Shown piece by piece: positions 9,024 to 18,263 of a DNA stretch of 64,000 nucleotides. The first letter of the stretch is position 1; every line of letters begins with the position of its first letter. Origin of the DNA: JACKII01 sp963807085 (GTDB lineage Bacteria; Pseudomonadota; Alphaproteobacteria; Bin95); the NCBI GenBank assembly GCA_963807085.1, contig CAWEBB010000032.1:682001-746000 (forward strand), written 5' to 3'. Position numbers and translations under genes: made by a program. The notes below the pieces were generated by a model. The model searched no databases and had not been told where the DNA came from. It saw only the letters and a program-made list of their open reading frames with translations.

Positions 9024-9767
9024 ATGCCCCGCCTGCAACTCTCCACCTGGCAGGAGGTCGGAACCTATCTCGGCCAGCGCCGCGACATTATCATCCCCAT
9101 CGGCTCGACCGAGCAGCACGGCCCGAACGGTCTGATTGGCACCGACGCCATCTGCCCGGAGATCATCGCCAACGGCGTGGCGGAGAAGGCCGGCGTCATG
9201 GTGGGGCCGACGCTCTCCATCGGCATGGCCCAGCATCACATGGCCTTTCCCGGCACCATCACCTACCGCCCGCAGGTGCTGATCGAAACGCTGAAAGATG
9301 TCGTCGCCTCGCTGGTTCGGCACGGCTTCGACCGCATCTATTTCCTGAACGGCCATGGCGGCAATATCGCCACCATCATGGCCGCCTTCAGCGAGATCTA
9401 TACCGAAACCAGCCTGAGACGCTCCGACCGGAGGTTTCTGCTCAAGCTGCAAAGCTGGTTCATGGGCAAGCGCTTCCGCGAACTGTCCAAGGAACTTTAC
9501 GGCGACAGCGAGGGCAGCCACGCGACGCCGTCGGAAGTCTCGCTCAGCTATTACGCCTTCCCGGATTTCGTGAAGCAGGCGGCGATGGAGCCGAAGATCG
9601 CGGCCAAGGGTCCGATCCGCGATGCGGAGGATTACCGCCGCCGTTTTCCGGACGGCCGCATCGGCTCCGATCCCTCCCTCTCGACGGTTGCCCATGGCGA
9701 GCGTATTTACAATGCGTCGGTCGAGGATGTGGCCGAAGACTTGAAGGCCTTTGCCGAAGAGACGTGA
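9024..9767 (+). CDS. Creatininase-family amidohydrolase
   Basis: 247 residues of the creatininase/creatinine amidohydrolase fold, a metal-dependent group that also includes mycofactocin MftE and formamide hydrolases. Metal-binding residues are visible in GSTEQHGPN (Glu and His), GTDAICPE (Asp), NGHGGN (His) and SEGSHAT (Glu). The length is normal. Neighbours are alpha/beta hydrolases and a luciferase-like enzyme, pointing to degradation of an amide or lactam compound rather than cofactor maturation. No mycofactocin genes are nearby. The substrate is undetermined. Confidence 0.85.
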   Translation: MPRLQLSTWQEVGTYLGQRRDIIIPIGSTEQHGPNGLIGTDAICPEIIANGVAEKAGVMVGPTLSIGMAQHHMAFPGTITYRPQVLIETLKDVVASLVRHGFDRIYFLNGHGGNIATIMAAFSEIYTETSLRRSDRRFLLKLQSWFMGKRFRELSKELYGDSEGSHATPSEVSLSYYAFPDFVKQAAMEPKIAAKGPIRDAEDYRRRFPDGRIGSDPSLSTVAHGERIYNASVEDVAEDLKAFAEET

Positions 9768-9808
9768 AGCAGCCATGAGTGTTCGAGGATGACGGTCTAA
9801 GGATGACG

Positions 9809-10721
9809 ATGCGAGTATTGCGTGAGCCACGCATGGAAAACGGCATCCCGCCGATGCCGGAGGCCGCCGCCGAGATCGGCGCGGTCGAGGCCGACGCCGA
9901 AATCCTGCGCACTCCCAGCGGCAAGGGCCACCAGATCTGGCGGGTGTGGGAACTCGGCAGCGGCAAGCCGAACCTGGTGCTGTTCCACGGCGGTTATGGC
10001 TCGTGGATCCACTGGATCCGAAACATTCCGTTCTTCCGCCAGCATTTCACTGTCTACGCCGCGGATTCGCCCGGCCTCGGCGACAGCGACCCGCCGCCGG
10101 ATGTGCTCGACGCCGACAGCATCGGCGAGGTGATCGCCAACGGCGTGAAGCAGTTGTTTCCCCATCCGAACGACCGCTTTCACCTGGTAGGCTTTTCCTT
10201 CGGCGCCATTCTGGGCGGGCACACGGCGCAGTATATTGACCGGCGGCTCGCCAGCTTTACGCTTGTCGGGGCCGGAGGCATGGGGCTGAGGCGGGCGGAA
10301 GGCATGCCGATGGCCCGCTTCCGCCGCGACATGACCCACGAAGAATTCAAGGATCTGGCGCGCAACAATCTGGGCATTCTGATGCTGCGCGACCGGGACG
10401 CGATCGACGACGTGGCCGTGCTTATGCAGATGCTGAACACGACGCGCGCCGTCACCAAAAGCCGGAGCTTCGCGCGGGATGCGACGCTCGCACGCGTGCT
10501 GCCGCTCTGCCCGGCGCCCATCGCCGGGATCTGGGGCGAGTTCGAACTCGACCACGTATCCTTTCACCCATGAGCGGGTGGAGTTGATGCGGCGCATCCA
10601 GCCGGGCTGCCCCTTCGAGACCATCCCCGAGGCCGGGCACTGGGCCATGTATGAGCGGACGGATGTCTTCAATGATACCTTGCTTCGCCTGCTGCGTCGG
10701 TTCGATGCCGCGGCGGGCTGA
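9809..10721 (+). CDS. Alpha/beta hydrolase, one frameshift near the C-terminus
   Basis: About 303 residues after repair. The fold is shown by LVLFHGGYGSW (oxyanion region) and the nucleophile elbow GFSFGAILGG; the terminal catalytic His lies in IPEAGHWAMYER. The frame breaks near 10540-10545: it reads GIWGEFELDHVS and stops at 10573, while a +1 shift gives TTYPFTHERVELM and the expected ending. One extra base is the simplest explanation. ATG 9809 has AAGGA about 6 nt upstream; ATG 9803 and GTG 9779 are alternatives. It lies between the creatininase-family and luciferase-like genes and is probably co-transcribed with them. The substrate is unknown. Confidence 0.72.
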
Positions 10722-10749
10722 TTGACTGCGGTTATCGGGGAGTCAAATC

Positions 10750-11760
10750 ATGGCAGTCAGTCTCCGCTTCGGGGTGTTCGACCATCTGGACAAGAGTGGC
10801 GCGCCCCTTCCGGATGTTTACCGCCAGCGCCTGGACCTGGCGGAGGAATATGACCGCGCCGGTTTCTATGCGTTTCATCTGGCGGAGCATCACGGCTCGC
10901 CCCTGGGACTGGCGCCCAGCCCCAGCGTGTTTCTGGCGGCGGTCGCCGCGCGCACCCGCAAGCTGCGCTTTGGGCCGCTGGTCTATACCCTTCCGCTCTA
11001 CGAGCCGCTGCGCCTGATCCAGGAAATCGGCATGCTGGACCAGATGAGCAATGGCCGGCTGGAGATCGGCGTTGGCCGGGGGATCGTGGCGTTCGAGACG
11101 GCATTCTATGGACTGACCCATCTGGATACCCCGCCCCGCTTCGAGGAGGCGTTAGATCTGATCCTGCATGCCTTGCAGACCGAGCGCCTGACCTATGAGG
11201 GCAGGTTCTGGACCTATCGCAACGTTCCGATGGAAATCCCGCCCCACCAGCGGCCGCACCCGCCGCTCTGGTATGGCGTCGGCCGTCCCGATCATGGCGA
11301 GTGGACGGCGAAGCGCGGCATGAACATCGTCGCCAATGGCGAAGCGGATGGCTGCCGCACGATCTTTGACCATTATCGGGCGGCCGGGGGGCGTACCGAC
11401 GCTTTTCTCGGGATTTCCCGCCACTTGGTCATTGCGGACACGACCGCGGAGGCCGAACGCCTGATGGAGCCTGCCTATGCCCAGTGGCGCGCGAGCCTGG
11501 CGAAGCTCTGGCGGGACAACGGCGCCGACCCGATCCGCTTCCCCAGGGACTTCGCGGAGGCAAAGGAGCGGGGCCTCGCCATCGCCGGCACGCCGGAGCA
11601 GGTGGCGGACGCGCTGGCGGGGCAGGCCGAAGCCTCCACCGCCAACTATCTGCTTTGCCGCTTCGCCTTCGGCAACCTGCCGGAAGCGGCCGCCCGACGC
11701 TCGCTGGATTTGTTCATTGACCGGATCGCGCCGCAGTTCCCAGGCGGCTTGCAGCTTTGA
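10750..11760 (+). CDS. LLM class flavin-dependent oxidoreductase
   Basis: 336-residue luciferase-like monooxygenase domain protein (TIM barrel, binding FMN or F420). Signatures include FYAFHLAEHHGSPLG near residue 40, RKLRFGPLVYTLPLY, and GRLEIGVGRGIV with the substrate-proximal glycine-rich turn. GGGGAG precedes the ATG by 8 nt. These enzymes oxygenate sulfonates, alkanes, aminoacetates and other small molecules with reduced flavin; the reductase at 5591 could supply it but is not adjacent. The gene converges with an MFS gene 14 bp downstream. Family firm, reaction unknown. Confidence 0.88.
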   Translation: MAVSLRFGVFDHLDKSGAPLPDVYRQRLDLAEEYDRAGFYAFHLAEHHGSPLGLAPSPSVFLAAVAARTRKLRFGPLVYTLPLYEPLRLIQEIGMLDQMSNGRLEIGVGRGIVAFETAFYGLTHLDTPPRFEEALDLILHALQTERLTYEGRFWTYRNVPMEIPPHQRPHPPLWYGVGRPDHGEWTAKRGMNIVANGEADGCRTIFDHYRAAGGRTDAFLGISRHLVIADTTAEAERLMEPAYAQWRASLAKLWRDNGADPIRFPRDFAEAKERGLAIAGTPEQVADALAGQAEASTANYLLCRFAFGNLPEAAARRSLDLFIDRIAPQFPGGLQL

Positions 11761-11774
11761 TGCATGCCTGCGAG

Positions 11775-12944
11775 CTATGGCCGCAGCAATCGCCTGAGCG
11801 CCAGCAGACCGAAAACCGGGCCAGGCACCAGCAGAACGAAGAGGTATTGGATTTCTAAAATGCCGGTCAATTCGTTCAGCAGCTGGATGCTGACGATGGA
11901 AATGCAGAACCCAATGGCGTTGGCGATGGTCAACGCGGAGCCGACGCGGTCCGGCGGCGCGGACTGGGCGTTTAGAGCCGAGAATTGCGGCGAATCACCG
12001 ACCACAGCCAGCCCCCAGACCAGCAGGAACAACGCAAACGCCAGTGGCGGGGCGCTGAACATCAGCGGCGAGATCAGGCAACAGACGCCGGAGACGAACA
12101 GCTGAACATATGCCACCCTGGCACTGCCGAACCGGACCGAAGCGAGCCCGCCGAGCGCGCAGCTAAAGGTGCCAGCAAAGATGACGGCAAAGGCGCAGAG
12201 CGAGATATTAACGGAAAGCCCCTGTTGATTGGCAAAGAAGGTGAGCAGCACCGGAACGAAGGCCCAAAAGGCATACAACTCCCACATATGCCCGAAATAC
12301 CCGAAAGCGGAGGCGCGGAACCGGCGGGAGGAAAACACGGATACCAGGGCGCGCGGGTCGAAGCGGGCGCCTGATTTCAGGAACGGCCCGTCGGGCACCA
12401 GCGCCACCATCAGCACGCCGCCGCCGGCCGCGATGGCCGAAACGGCTAGGGTCACGCTCTCCCAGGGGAGGTCCTGGCCGAGCCCGCGCAGCAGGTGGGG
12501 CAGGGCCGTGCCGGCTACCAGCGCACCCACCAAATAGCCGAGCGCCCGGCCCAGGTCCGCCTGAAACCAGCCTGATGCGATCTTCATGCCGATGGGATAC
12601 ACGCCTGCCAGAAAAAAACCGGTCGCAAAGCGCAGCGCCAACAGGCCCGGCAGATTGGCGTCCAGCGCGACTGTAGCGCCATTGGCCGCCGCACACGCCA
12701 AGGCGCATCCGAAGAAGATCAGCCGGGGCGAGAAGCGGTCGGAAAGCGCAGTGATTGCAAAGACCAGTGTGCCGGCGATAAAGCCCAACTGCACGGCCGA
12801 AGTGATATCCCCGAGCGCCTCCCGGTCGAGTCCCCACTGCGCCTGCAGGTCCGGCAGCACGGCATTGCCGGCCAACCAGACGCTGGTCCCGGCGAACTGG
12901 GAAAAGATAATCACCGGAAGAATATGTGCGGGACGTTTTATCAT
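11775..12944 (-). CDS. MFS transporter
   Basis: 389 residues with about twelve hydrophobic segments and the layout of a major facilitator transporter. The N-terminal motif IIFSQFAGTSVWLAGNAV and the loop after TM2-3 (ALSDRFSPRLIF) correspond to the conserved cytoplasmic motif A region. The ATG at 12944 overlaps the stop of the upstream EamA gene (ATGA), suggesting translational coupling, so the two membrane proteins are likely made together. The longer in-frame start at 12983 would lie inside that gene. The substrate cannot be inferred. Confidence 0.85.
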   Translation of the reverse strand: MIKRPAHILPVIIFSQFAGTSVWLAGNAVLPDLQAQWGLDREALGDITSAVQLGFIAGTLVFAITALSDRFSPRLIFFGCALACAAANGATVALDANLPGLLALRFATGFFLAGVYPIGMKIASGWFQADLGRALGYLVGALVAGTALPHLLRGLGQDLPWESVTLAVSAIAAGGGVLMVALVPDGPFLKSGARFDPRALVSVFSSRRFRASAFGYFGHMWELYAFWAFVPVLLTFFANQQGLSVNISLCAFAVIFAGTFSCALGGLASVRFGSARVAYVQLFVSGVCCLISPLMFSAPPLAFALFLLVWGLAVVGDSPQFSALNAQSAPPDRVGSALTIANAIGFCISIVSIQLLNELTGILEIQYLFVLLVPGPVFGLLALRRLLRP

Positions 12945-13819
12945 AGCGTTTTCTCTCGGCGCTTCTGCAACCGCTCCCGCCAAAGGGCGTAAAGCCCGCC
13001 TAATATGACCATCGCGCCCCCGGCAAAGGTCCAGGCGTCCGGCAGGTGGTCGAACACGATCCAGCCGATGATCACCGCCCAGAGCGGCAGGCCATAGTTG
13101 AACGGTTGAAGGGCGGAGGCGGGGGCGCTCTCATAGGCTCTGACCAGCAGAATATGCCCGGCAGAGCCCATGACGCCAACCGCGGCTAACATCAGCCATT
13201 GTTGGACGCTCGGCGCCTGCCAAACCAGCAGCCCCGCTACCGAATAGACCACCAGCCCCGTCGTCGCTGTGTACAGCACGGTGGTTTGCGAGCGATCATA
13301 GGCGGAGACTTGGCGCAGCAGCACCTGATAGACCGCCCAGCCCAGGGTTGCCGCGACGGGCAGCAGGGCGACCCAGCCGAACACGCCGCTGCCCGGACGT
13401 ATGATCAGCAGCACGCCTGCAAACCCTATCAACACGGCCGCCTTGCGATGGGGGCCGATGGTCTCCCCCAAAAACAGCGCCGCCATGACCATCACCAGCA
13501 GGGGCGCGGCGGCCGCGACGGCGTGCACGTCGGCCAGCTGCATGTAGACGAAGGCCTGGATGAACAGCGCCATCTCCGCCATCAGGATGCCCGAGCGTAC
13601 GATCTGCACCAGCGGCCGCGCCGACCGGAAGGCGGTCTTGATGCCGATGGAGCGGTGCGCCATCCACAGCGCCACGCAGAAAAACATCCAGTAGCGCACA
13701 GCCAGGATCTGGCCCACGGCCATGTCCTGCACCAGCAGCTTGGAGACGGCATCCATGGTGCCGATGATGACCATCGTCCCGCAAAGCAGCAGGATTGCCC
13801 TTGGCAGATTGTGTTGCAT
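12941..13819 (-). CDS. DMT superfamily (EamA) transporter
   Basis: 292 residues, about ten membrane segments in two EamA repeats, typical of drug/metabolite exporters. The second repeat includes PLWAVIIGWIVFDHLP and GGAMVILGGLYALW. The start at ATG 13819 (MQHNLPRAIL) fits the family length; the open frame extends 75 bp further but without support. It ends with TGA overlapping the next gene's ATG. The upstream neighbour is a 2-hydroxyacid dehydrogenase 52 bp away on the same strand, so all three may form an operon. The exported compound is unknown. Confidence 0.85.
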   Translation of the reverse strand: MQHNLPRAILLLCGTMVIIGTMDAVSKLLVQDMAVGQILAVRYWMFFCVALWMAHRSIGIKTAFRSARPLVQIVRSGILMAEMALFIQAFVYMQLADVHAVAAAAPLLVMVMAALFLGETIGPHRKAAVLIGFAGVLLIIRPGSGVFGWVALLPVAATLGWAVYQVLLRQVSAYDRSQTTVLYTATTGLVVYSVAGLLVWQAPSVQQWLMLAAVGVMGSAGHILLVRAYESAPASALQPFNYGLPLWAVIIGWIVFDHLPDAWTFAGGAMVILGGLYALWRERLQKRREKTL

Positions 13820-13871
13820 GCGTGAAAGACCGCCCCGCGAAGGCGCTGAGAGAAAGGACCAATGCTGGGGA

Positions 13872-14849
13872 TTAATAGCCGGTAACCGGATCAATTCGGT
13901 TTTGCAGCGGCTGGCCGGCCTCGAACCGCGCCAGTTCCGCGAAAAAGATATCGAGCGAGCGCTGGATATAGGTTGCCGGGTCGTCGGAGGACATGTGCGG
14001 CGTAATCAGCAGGTTCTTTTGCTGCCAGAGCGGCAAATCGGCAGGCAGGGGCTCCGGTACGAACACATCGATGATCGCGCCCTCGAGCCTTCCGCTGTCG
14101 AGCCGCTCGCAGAGCGCGGCGTTGTCCAGCACCATGCCGCGTCCCACGTTCAGGACGCTAGCTCCTGACGCGAGGTGATCCAGTTCCGCCGCCCCGATCA
14201 GGCCCATGGTCTCCGGGGTCAGCGGCGCTGCGATCACCAGGAAATCTGCACCGTCCAAGGCATCGTGCAGCCGGTCCACGCCGAAAATCCGGTCCATGCG
14301 TGGATCGGGAGCCGGGTTGCGACGCACGGCCCGTACCTTCAACCCCATGTCCTTTGCCACTTCGGCAGCGGTCGCCCCCATCGTACCAAAGCCGATGATG
14401 CAGACGGTCTTGCCGCCGATCAGCCCGGAAAAAAGCTGCTGCCAGTGCCGCTCGCGCTGCTGGGTGCCGAGCGCGGGCAGGCGCATCTGCAACATCATCA
14501 GCGCCATGCCGAAAAATTCGCGGAATTTGGGAACGTGCGTGCCGCTATTGTTGGAAAAGAGCGCGCCCGGAGGCAGCCAATCCAGCGGCAACATGTTCTC
14601 AATGCCGGCAGAGGTGGCGAACACCCATTTCAGCCTGGGCGCGATCTCTTTCAACCGCTCCTTGTCCACGATCTGGGTAATCAGGATTTCGGCGTCGGCG
14701 TAGGGGGCCGTATTCTCCAGGTCTTTCCCGACCGTCACTGCCAACCTGCTAGCCGCCTCCGGGTGGCGGGCTGCAGCCTGTTCCCATATTTCGCGGTCGA
14801 GCCTCATGTGCGGCTGCTTTTTGCTCCACCATTCGATATGCAGGCGCAC
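13872..14849 (-). CDS. D-2-hydroxyacid dehydrogenase (NAD-binding)
   Basis: About 325 residues of the D-isomer-specific 2-hydroxyacid dehydrogenase family. The Rossmann motif is IIGFGTMGATAAE. The catalytic triad is visible as Arg in NVGRGMV, Glu in VFVPEPLP and His in ITPHMSSD. The N-terminal catalytic domain is long but continuous. The start is uncertain: GTG 14849 (VRLHIEWW) fits homologues better than the far upstream ATG at 14930. It likely reduces an alpha-keto acid to its D-hydroxy acid or the reverse. Two transporter genes follow on the same strand. Confidence 0.8.
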   Translation of the reverse strand: MRLHIEWWSKKQPHMRLDREIWEQAAARHPEAASRLAVTVGKDLENTAPYADAEILITQIVDKERLKEIAPRLKWVFATSAGIENMLPLDWLPPGALFSNNSGTHVPKFREFFGMALMMLQMRLPALGTQQRERHWQQLFSGLIGGKTVCIIGFGTMGATAAEVAKDMGLKVRAVRRNPAPDPRMDRIFGVDRLHDALDGADFLVIAAPLTPETMGLIGAAELDHLASGASVLNVGRGMVLDNAALCERLDSGRLEGAIIDVFVPEPLPADLPLWQQKNLLITPHMSSDDPATYIQRSLDIFFAELARFEAGQPLQNRIDPVTGY

Positions 14850-15077
14850 GCGTTGCACTCCCAATCTCGACTGACCGCTGTCTGCTACACCCTGTGCGGA
14901 AACGATTGCAGAAGCGGCGAGCCGCGGCAATGGTTCCGCCTACCGCCATGTACCCGGATTAAGTGCGACAAGGCGGATCTTCGGCAGAAGGCTTGCGTTG
15001 AGAGGAGCGCCTCGCCATGTTGCGCCTAGTACAAATTTCTTGATGCCAGGACCGGCGAATAGGTTCAAGGGATGCCC

Positions 15078-15977
15078 ATGTTAGACGCAGGCAATGGTGC
15101 GGCCTCGGCCGATCTGATCAAAGACAGTTCCGATCAGACATTTATGGCAGACGTAATCGACGCCTCCAAAGAGGTTCCGGTTATCGTCGATTTTTGGGCG
15201 CCCTGGTGCGGACCGTGCAAGCAACTGGGGCCGATTCTGGAGAAGGTGGTAAAGGGTGCCGGCGGCAAGGTAAGGCTGGTCAAGGTCGATATCGACCAAA
15301 GCCCGATGGTGGCCCAACAGTTGCGGATCCAGTCGATCCCCGCGGTCTTTGCCTTCAAGGACGGCCGCCCGGTCGATGGTTTCATGGGCGCGTTGCCGGA
15401 AAGCCAGGTGAAGACGTTTGTTGAAAAGGTCGCCGGCGGCTCGGTCAATTCGCCGATCGACGAGGCGATCGCCCAAGGCCAGGAGGCGCTGGAAAATGGA
15501 GATGCGGAGACCGCGGGCGCGATCTTCAGCCAGGTCATGCAGCATGAACCGGATAACCATATTGCCCGGGCCGGTCTGGCGATGGCATGCGTTCAGCTGG
15601 GCCGAGTAGAGGATGCGCGCCAGATGGTCGACGATCTGCCCGCCAATGTCCGAAACCACGCCTTCGTAGCGGGCGCGATCAGTGCGGTGGAACTGGCGGA
15701 GCAATCGAGCGACGCAGGTGACGTTTCGGACCTGCAGGCTCAGGTCGAGGCTGACGCGGAAAATCATCAGGCCCGCTTCGACCTGGCGATGGCCCTGTTC
15801 GCCGCCAAACGGAACGAGGAGGCGGCCGACCATTTGTTGGAGATCGTGAAGCGCGACCGCACCTGGAACGACGACGGCGCGCGCAAGCAGTTGGTGAAGT
15901 TCTTCGAGGCCTGGGGGCCGACCGACAAGCTCACCATTCAGGCGCGGCGGCGGCTGTCGTCCATGATGTTCAGCTAG
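15078..15977 (+). CDS. cnoX: Thioredoxin-TPR co-chaperone CnoX (YbbN-like)
   Basis: About 299 residues: an N-terminal thioredoxin domain with FWAPWCGPCKQLGP near residue 40, and a C-terminal helical TPR-like half (ARAGLAMACVQLGR, ARFDLAMALFAAKR). This architecture is that of CnoX/YbbN, a holdase that protects proteins from oxidative damage and hands them to GroEL or DnaK. The active-site CGPC suggests it is redox-active, unlike E. coli YbbN. ATG 15078 has AAGGG at 6-nt spacing; ATG 15072 touches that site. The LON-domain and Trm112 genes follow by 12 bp each, a grouping common in alphaproteobacteria. Confidence 0.88.
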   Translation: MLDAGNGAASADLIKDSSDQTFMADVIDASKEVPVIVDFWAPWCGPCKQLGPILEKVVKGAGGKVRLVKVDIDQSPMVAQQLRIQSIPAVFAFKDGRPVDGFMGALPESQVKTFVEKVAGGSVNSPIDEAIAQGQEALENGDAETAGAIFSQVMQHEPDNHIARAGLAMACVQLGRVEDARQMVDDLPANVRNHAFVAGAISAVELAEQSSDAGDVSDLQAQVEADAENHQARFDLAMALFAAKRNEEAADHLLEIVKRDRTWNDDGARKQLVKFFEAWGPTDKLTIQARRRLSSMMFS

Positions 15978-15989
15978 GCAGCAGAGCCG

Positions 15990-16637
15990 ATGCCCGACGA
16001 GCCTATCCCCGAGGAGCCGCTGCCCGCCATCGTGCCGATCTTTCCTTTGAGCGGCGTATTGCTGCTGCCGCGGGCGCCGCTGCCGTTGCACATCTTCGAA
16101 GCACGCTACCGCGCCATGATGCGCGATGCGCTGGATGGGGGCGGCTACATCGCCATGGGCCAGCCGAGCGGGCCGGGTGATGACCCGTCAAACCCGCCTC
16201 TTTATCCGGTCGCGTGCCTCGGCAAGGTTATTGCGTCGGAAGAAATGGACGACGGGCGCTTCAATGTCGTGCTGCAGGGGCTGATCCGGCTGCGCATTGC
16301 CCAGGAACTCACGCGGAAGGACGGCTACCGGCGCGTGGAGGCGGACTATACGCCGTATCGGGGAGACCTGATGCCCGACCGCGACGCAATCGAGCGGGAA
16401 CGGTTGCTCGGTTCACTGAAGGCGTTTTTGGAGCGACGCAACCTTGAGGCGAACTGGGGTGATGCGGAGAAGGCGTCGAACGAGGCGCTGGTCAATGCGC
16501 TGGCTGCCGCTTGCCCGTTCGCCCCACAGGAAAAGCAGGCGCTGCTGGAATCGCCGACGGTGGCGGAACGGGCCGATTTGATGATTGCGTTGTGCGAGAT
16601 GGATATGGGCCGGGACGGACCGGCCGCCATTCACTAG
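15990..16637 (+). CDS. LON N-terminal substrate-binding domain protein
   Basis: 215-residue stand-alone LonN domain (PUA-like fold), without ATPase or protease parts. The signature near the start is IVPIFPLSGVLLLPRAPLPL then HIFEARYRAMM; C-terminal helices follow (LVNALAAACPFAP, KQALLESPTVAERA). Such proteins are commonly encoded next to the CnoX-type thioredoxin and are presumed to take part in protein quality control, but their role is not established. It lies 12 bp after cnoX and 12 bp before the Trm112 gene, so a three-gene operon is likely. Confidence 0.88.
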   Translation: MPDEPIPEEPLPAIVPIFPLSGVLLLPRAPLPLHIFEARYRAMMRDALDGGGYIAMGQPSGPGDDPSNPPLYPVACLGKVIASEEMDDGRFNVVLQGLIRLRIAQELTRKDGYRRVEADYTPYRGDLMPDRDAIERERLLGSLKAFLERRNLEANWGDAEKASNEALVNALAAACPFAPQEKQALLESPTVAERADLMIALCEMDMGRDGPAAIH

Positions 16638-16649
16638 GATTGCTACCCC

Positions 16650-16844
16650 ATGAGCGACCTCGACCCCCGCCTGCTCGAGATTTTGGTTTGCCCCGTCACC
16701 AAGACGCGCCTGACCTATGACCGTGCTCGGCAGGAGTTGATCAGCGAGGCCGGCCGGCTGGCTTTTCCCATCCGCGACGGCATTCCGATCATGCTGGTGG
16801 ATGAGGCGCGCAAGCTGGACGAAGAGTCTGCTGTAGAGCGTTAG
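16650..16844 (+). CDS. Trm112-family small protein
   Basis: 64 residues of the Trm112/UPF0434 family: LLEILVCPVTKTRL at the N-terminus and the conserved FPIRDGIPIMLVDEARKL end. Only the first cysteine of the zinc-ribbon pair is present (VCPV), as in many bacterial members. Eukaryotic Trm112 activates methyltransferases; the bacterial role is less clear. AGGA precedes the ATG by about 9 nt. Third gene of the cnoX cluster. Confidence 0.88.
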   Translation: MSDLDPRLLEILVCPVTKTRLTYDRARQELISEAGRLAFPIRDGIPIMLVDEARKLDEESAVER

Positions 16845-16946
16845 GCTCTGGATGAAGCGTTCGACGGCCGTTTTGACGCTGCCGTCATGGGTATCCCAAC
16901 TTCCGCCCAATCCAACGCCAGAACGATAAAAGGGTGGCGCTCCGGT

Positions 16947-18170
16947 ATGGCTCCTTCGACGCAAGCTACCGAGACCGATAGCGCGCGCGGTTGGGTCGTC
17001 GTGGCGGGAACCTTTGTCTTTCTGGTTCTGGGCTTCGGAGCGGCCTACTCGTTCACAGCGTTCTTTCCGTCGCTGGAACGGGAATTCCGGGCGAACAAAG
17101 AAGAAGTCTCTCTGATGTTCGGGATCGCGGGCTTCCTCTATTTTGCATGGGGCGCGGTGAGCGGTGCGCTGGCGGACAAGATCGGCACCAGAAAGGTCGT
17201 GATCCTGGGCACACTGCTGCTGGGCGCGGGGCTGGTGGCGGGAAGCTATGCGGCGACTCTGACACAGGCTTATCTGGCGTTCGGCTTGGGCATCGGTATC
17301 GGTATCGGCTTTGCCTATGTCCCGTCCGTGGCGGCCGTCCAGCGCTGGTTCGTCGCCAAGCGCGCCATGGCGGGTGGTTTCGCCGTCGCGGGAATCGGAG
17401 TCGGCACACTGGTGGCACCCCCGGTCTCCTCTGCTCTGATCGAGTACGGGGGCTGGCGGTTCGCCTATCTGGTGCTCGGCGTTGCCGTGCTGACGGTCGG
17501 GCTGCTGGCGGCGATCCTGATCGACGATCCGCCCTCACACCGCCAGGGCAGGGCGGCGGGAGGCGCCAGCCTGAAAGGCGCTGAATTGGGCCAGGCGCTG
17601 CGGTCGCGGGCCTTCCTCATGTTCTGGCTTTCCAGCTTTCTGCTGTCGCTCGGCCTGTTCGTGCCGTTCGTCCATCTGGTGCCCTATGCCATCGATCGCG
17701 GCTTCGGCGCAGAAGCCGGCGTTTTGCTGCTCAGCCTGATCGGCGTGGGCAGTACGTTCGGCCGGTTCGTGCTGGCGGGTTTTGCCGATCGGATTGGCCG
17801 GCGTACTGCGTTGGTATTGATGTATGCCGGCGTCGGCCTGATGGATTTGGTTTGGTTTTGGGGCGGGTCGATCGAGGCGCTCTATGTCTTTGCGGTCGTC
17901 TACGGCCTTTGCTATGGCGGCTTCGTCGGCACCGCACCCGCGGTCAGTGCCGACTATTTTGGCACGAAGCGGCTTTCCAGCATCATCGGCTGGCTCTATA
18001 CAAGTGTTGCGTTCGGCACGCTTGTGGGCCCTCCGTTGGCGGGCCGGGCGTTCGATCTGTACCAATCCTATGACTTGCCGATTATGGTCGGCGCGGCGAG
18101 TGGACTGGCGGGAGCGTTAATCGTGCTGTTGATCGGTCGGCCGAGGGCAGACCTTTATGTGGCCGATTGA
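16947..18170 (+). CDS. MFS transporter, OFA-like
   Basis: 407 residues with twelve predicted membrane helices. Features of monocarboxylate/oxalate-formate-type MFS carriers are seen: FTAFFPSLEREF after TM1, ADKIGTRKVVILG in loop 2-3, and the paired ADRIGRRTALVLM in loop 8-9. The ATG at 16947 is preceded by AGGGTGG; an earlier in-frame ATG at 16887 would add a non-hydrophobic leader. It sits between the cnoX group and petABC. A small organic acid is a reasonable substrate guess from the family only. Confidence 0.84.
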   Translation: MAPSTQATETDSARGWVVVAGTFVFLVLGFGAAYSFTAFFPSLEREFRANKEEVSLMFGIAGFLYFAWGAVSGALADKIGTRKVVILGTLLLGAGLVAGSYAATLTQAYLAFGLGIGIGIGFAYVPSVAAVQRWFVAKRAMAGGFAVAGIGVGTLVAPPVSSALIEYGGWRFAYLVLGVAVLTVGLLAAILIDDPPSHRQGRAAGGASLKGAELGQALRSRAFLMFWLSSFLLSLGLFVPFVHLVPYAIDRGFGAEAGVLLLSLIGVGSTFGRFVLAGFADRIGRRTALVLMYAGVGLMDLVWFWGGSIEALYVFAVVYGLCYGGFVGTAPAVSADYFGTKRLSSIIGWLYTSVAFGTLVGPPLAGRAFDLYQSYDLPIMVGAASGLAGALIVLLIGRPRADLYVAD

Positions 18171-18191
18171 CGCTTGCGACCGGGCGCACTT

Positions 18192-18220
18192 TTGAGTGTG
18201 AGTTCACTCTCGGCTAAACC
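18192..18220 (+). promoter_or_regulatory. Weak candidate promoter with inverted repeat upstream of petA
   Basis: TTGAGT (18192-18197) and TAAACC (18215-18220) are 17 bp apart and lie about 45 bp before the petA start. An inverted repeat GAGTG (18194-18198) / CACTC (18205-18209) overlaps the upstream box. The -10 match is poor, so this is tentative. Confidence 0.3.
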
Positions 18221-18263
18221 GGATCGCTTATGGGAATGTCTTTCTGTTTGGGAAGGAATGACG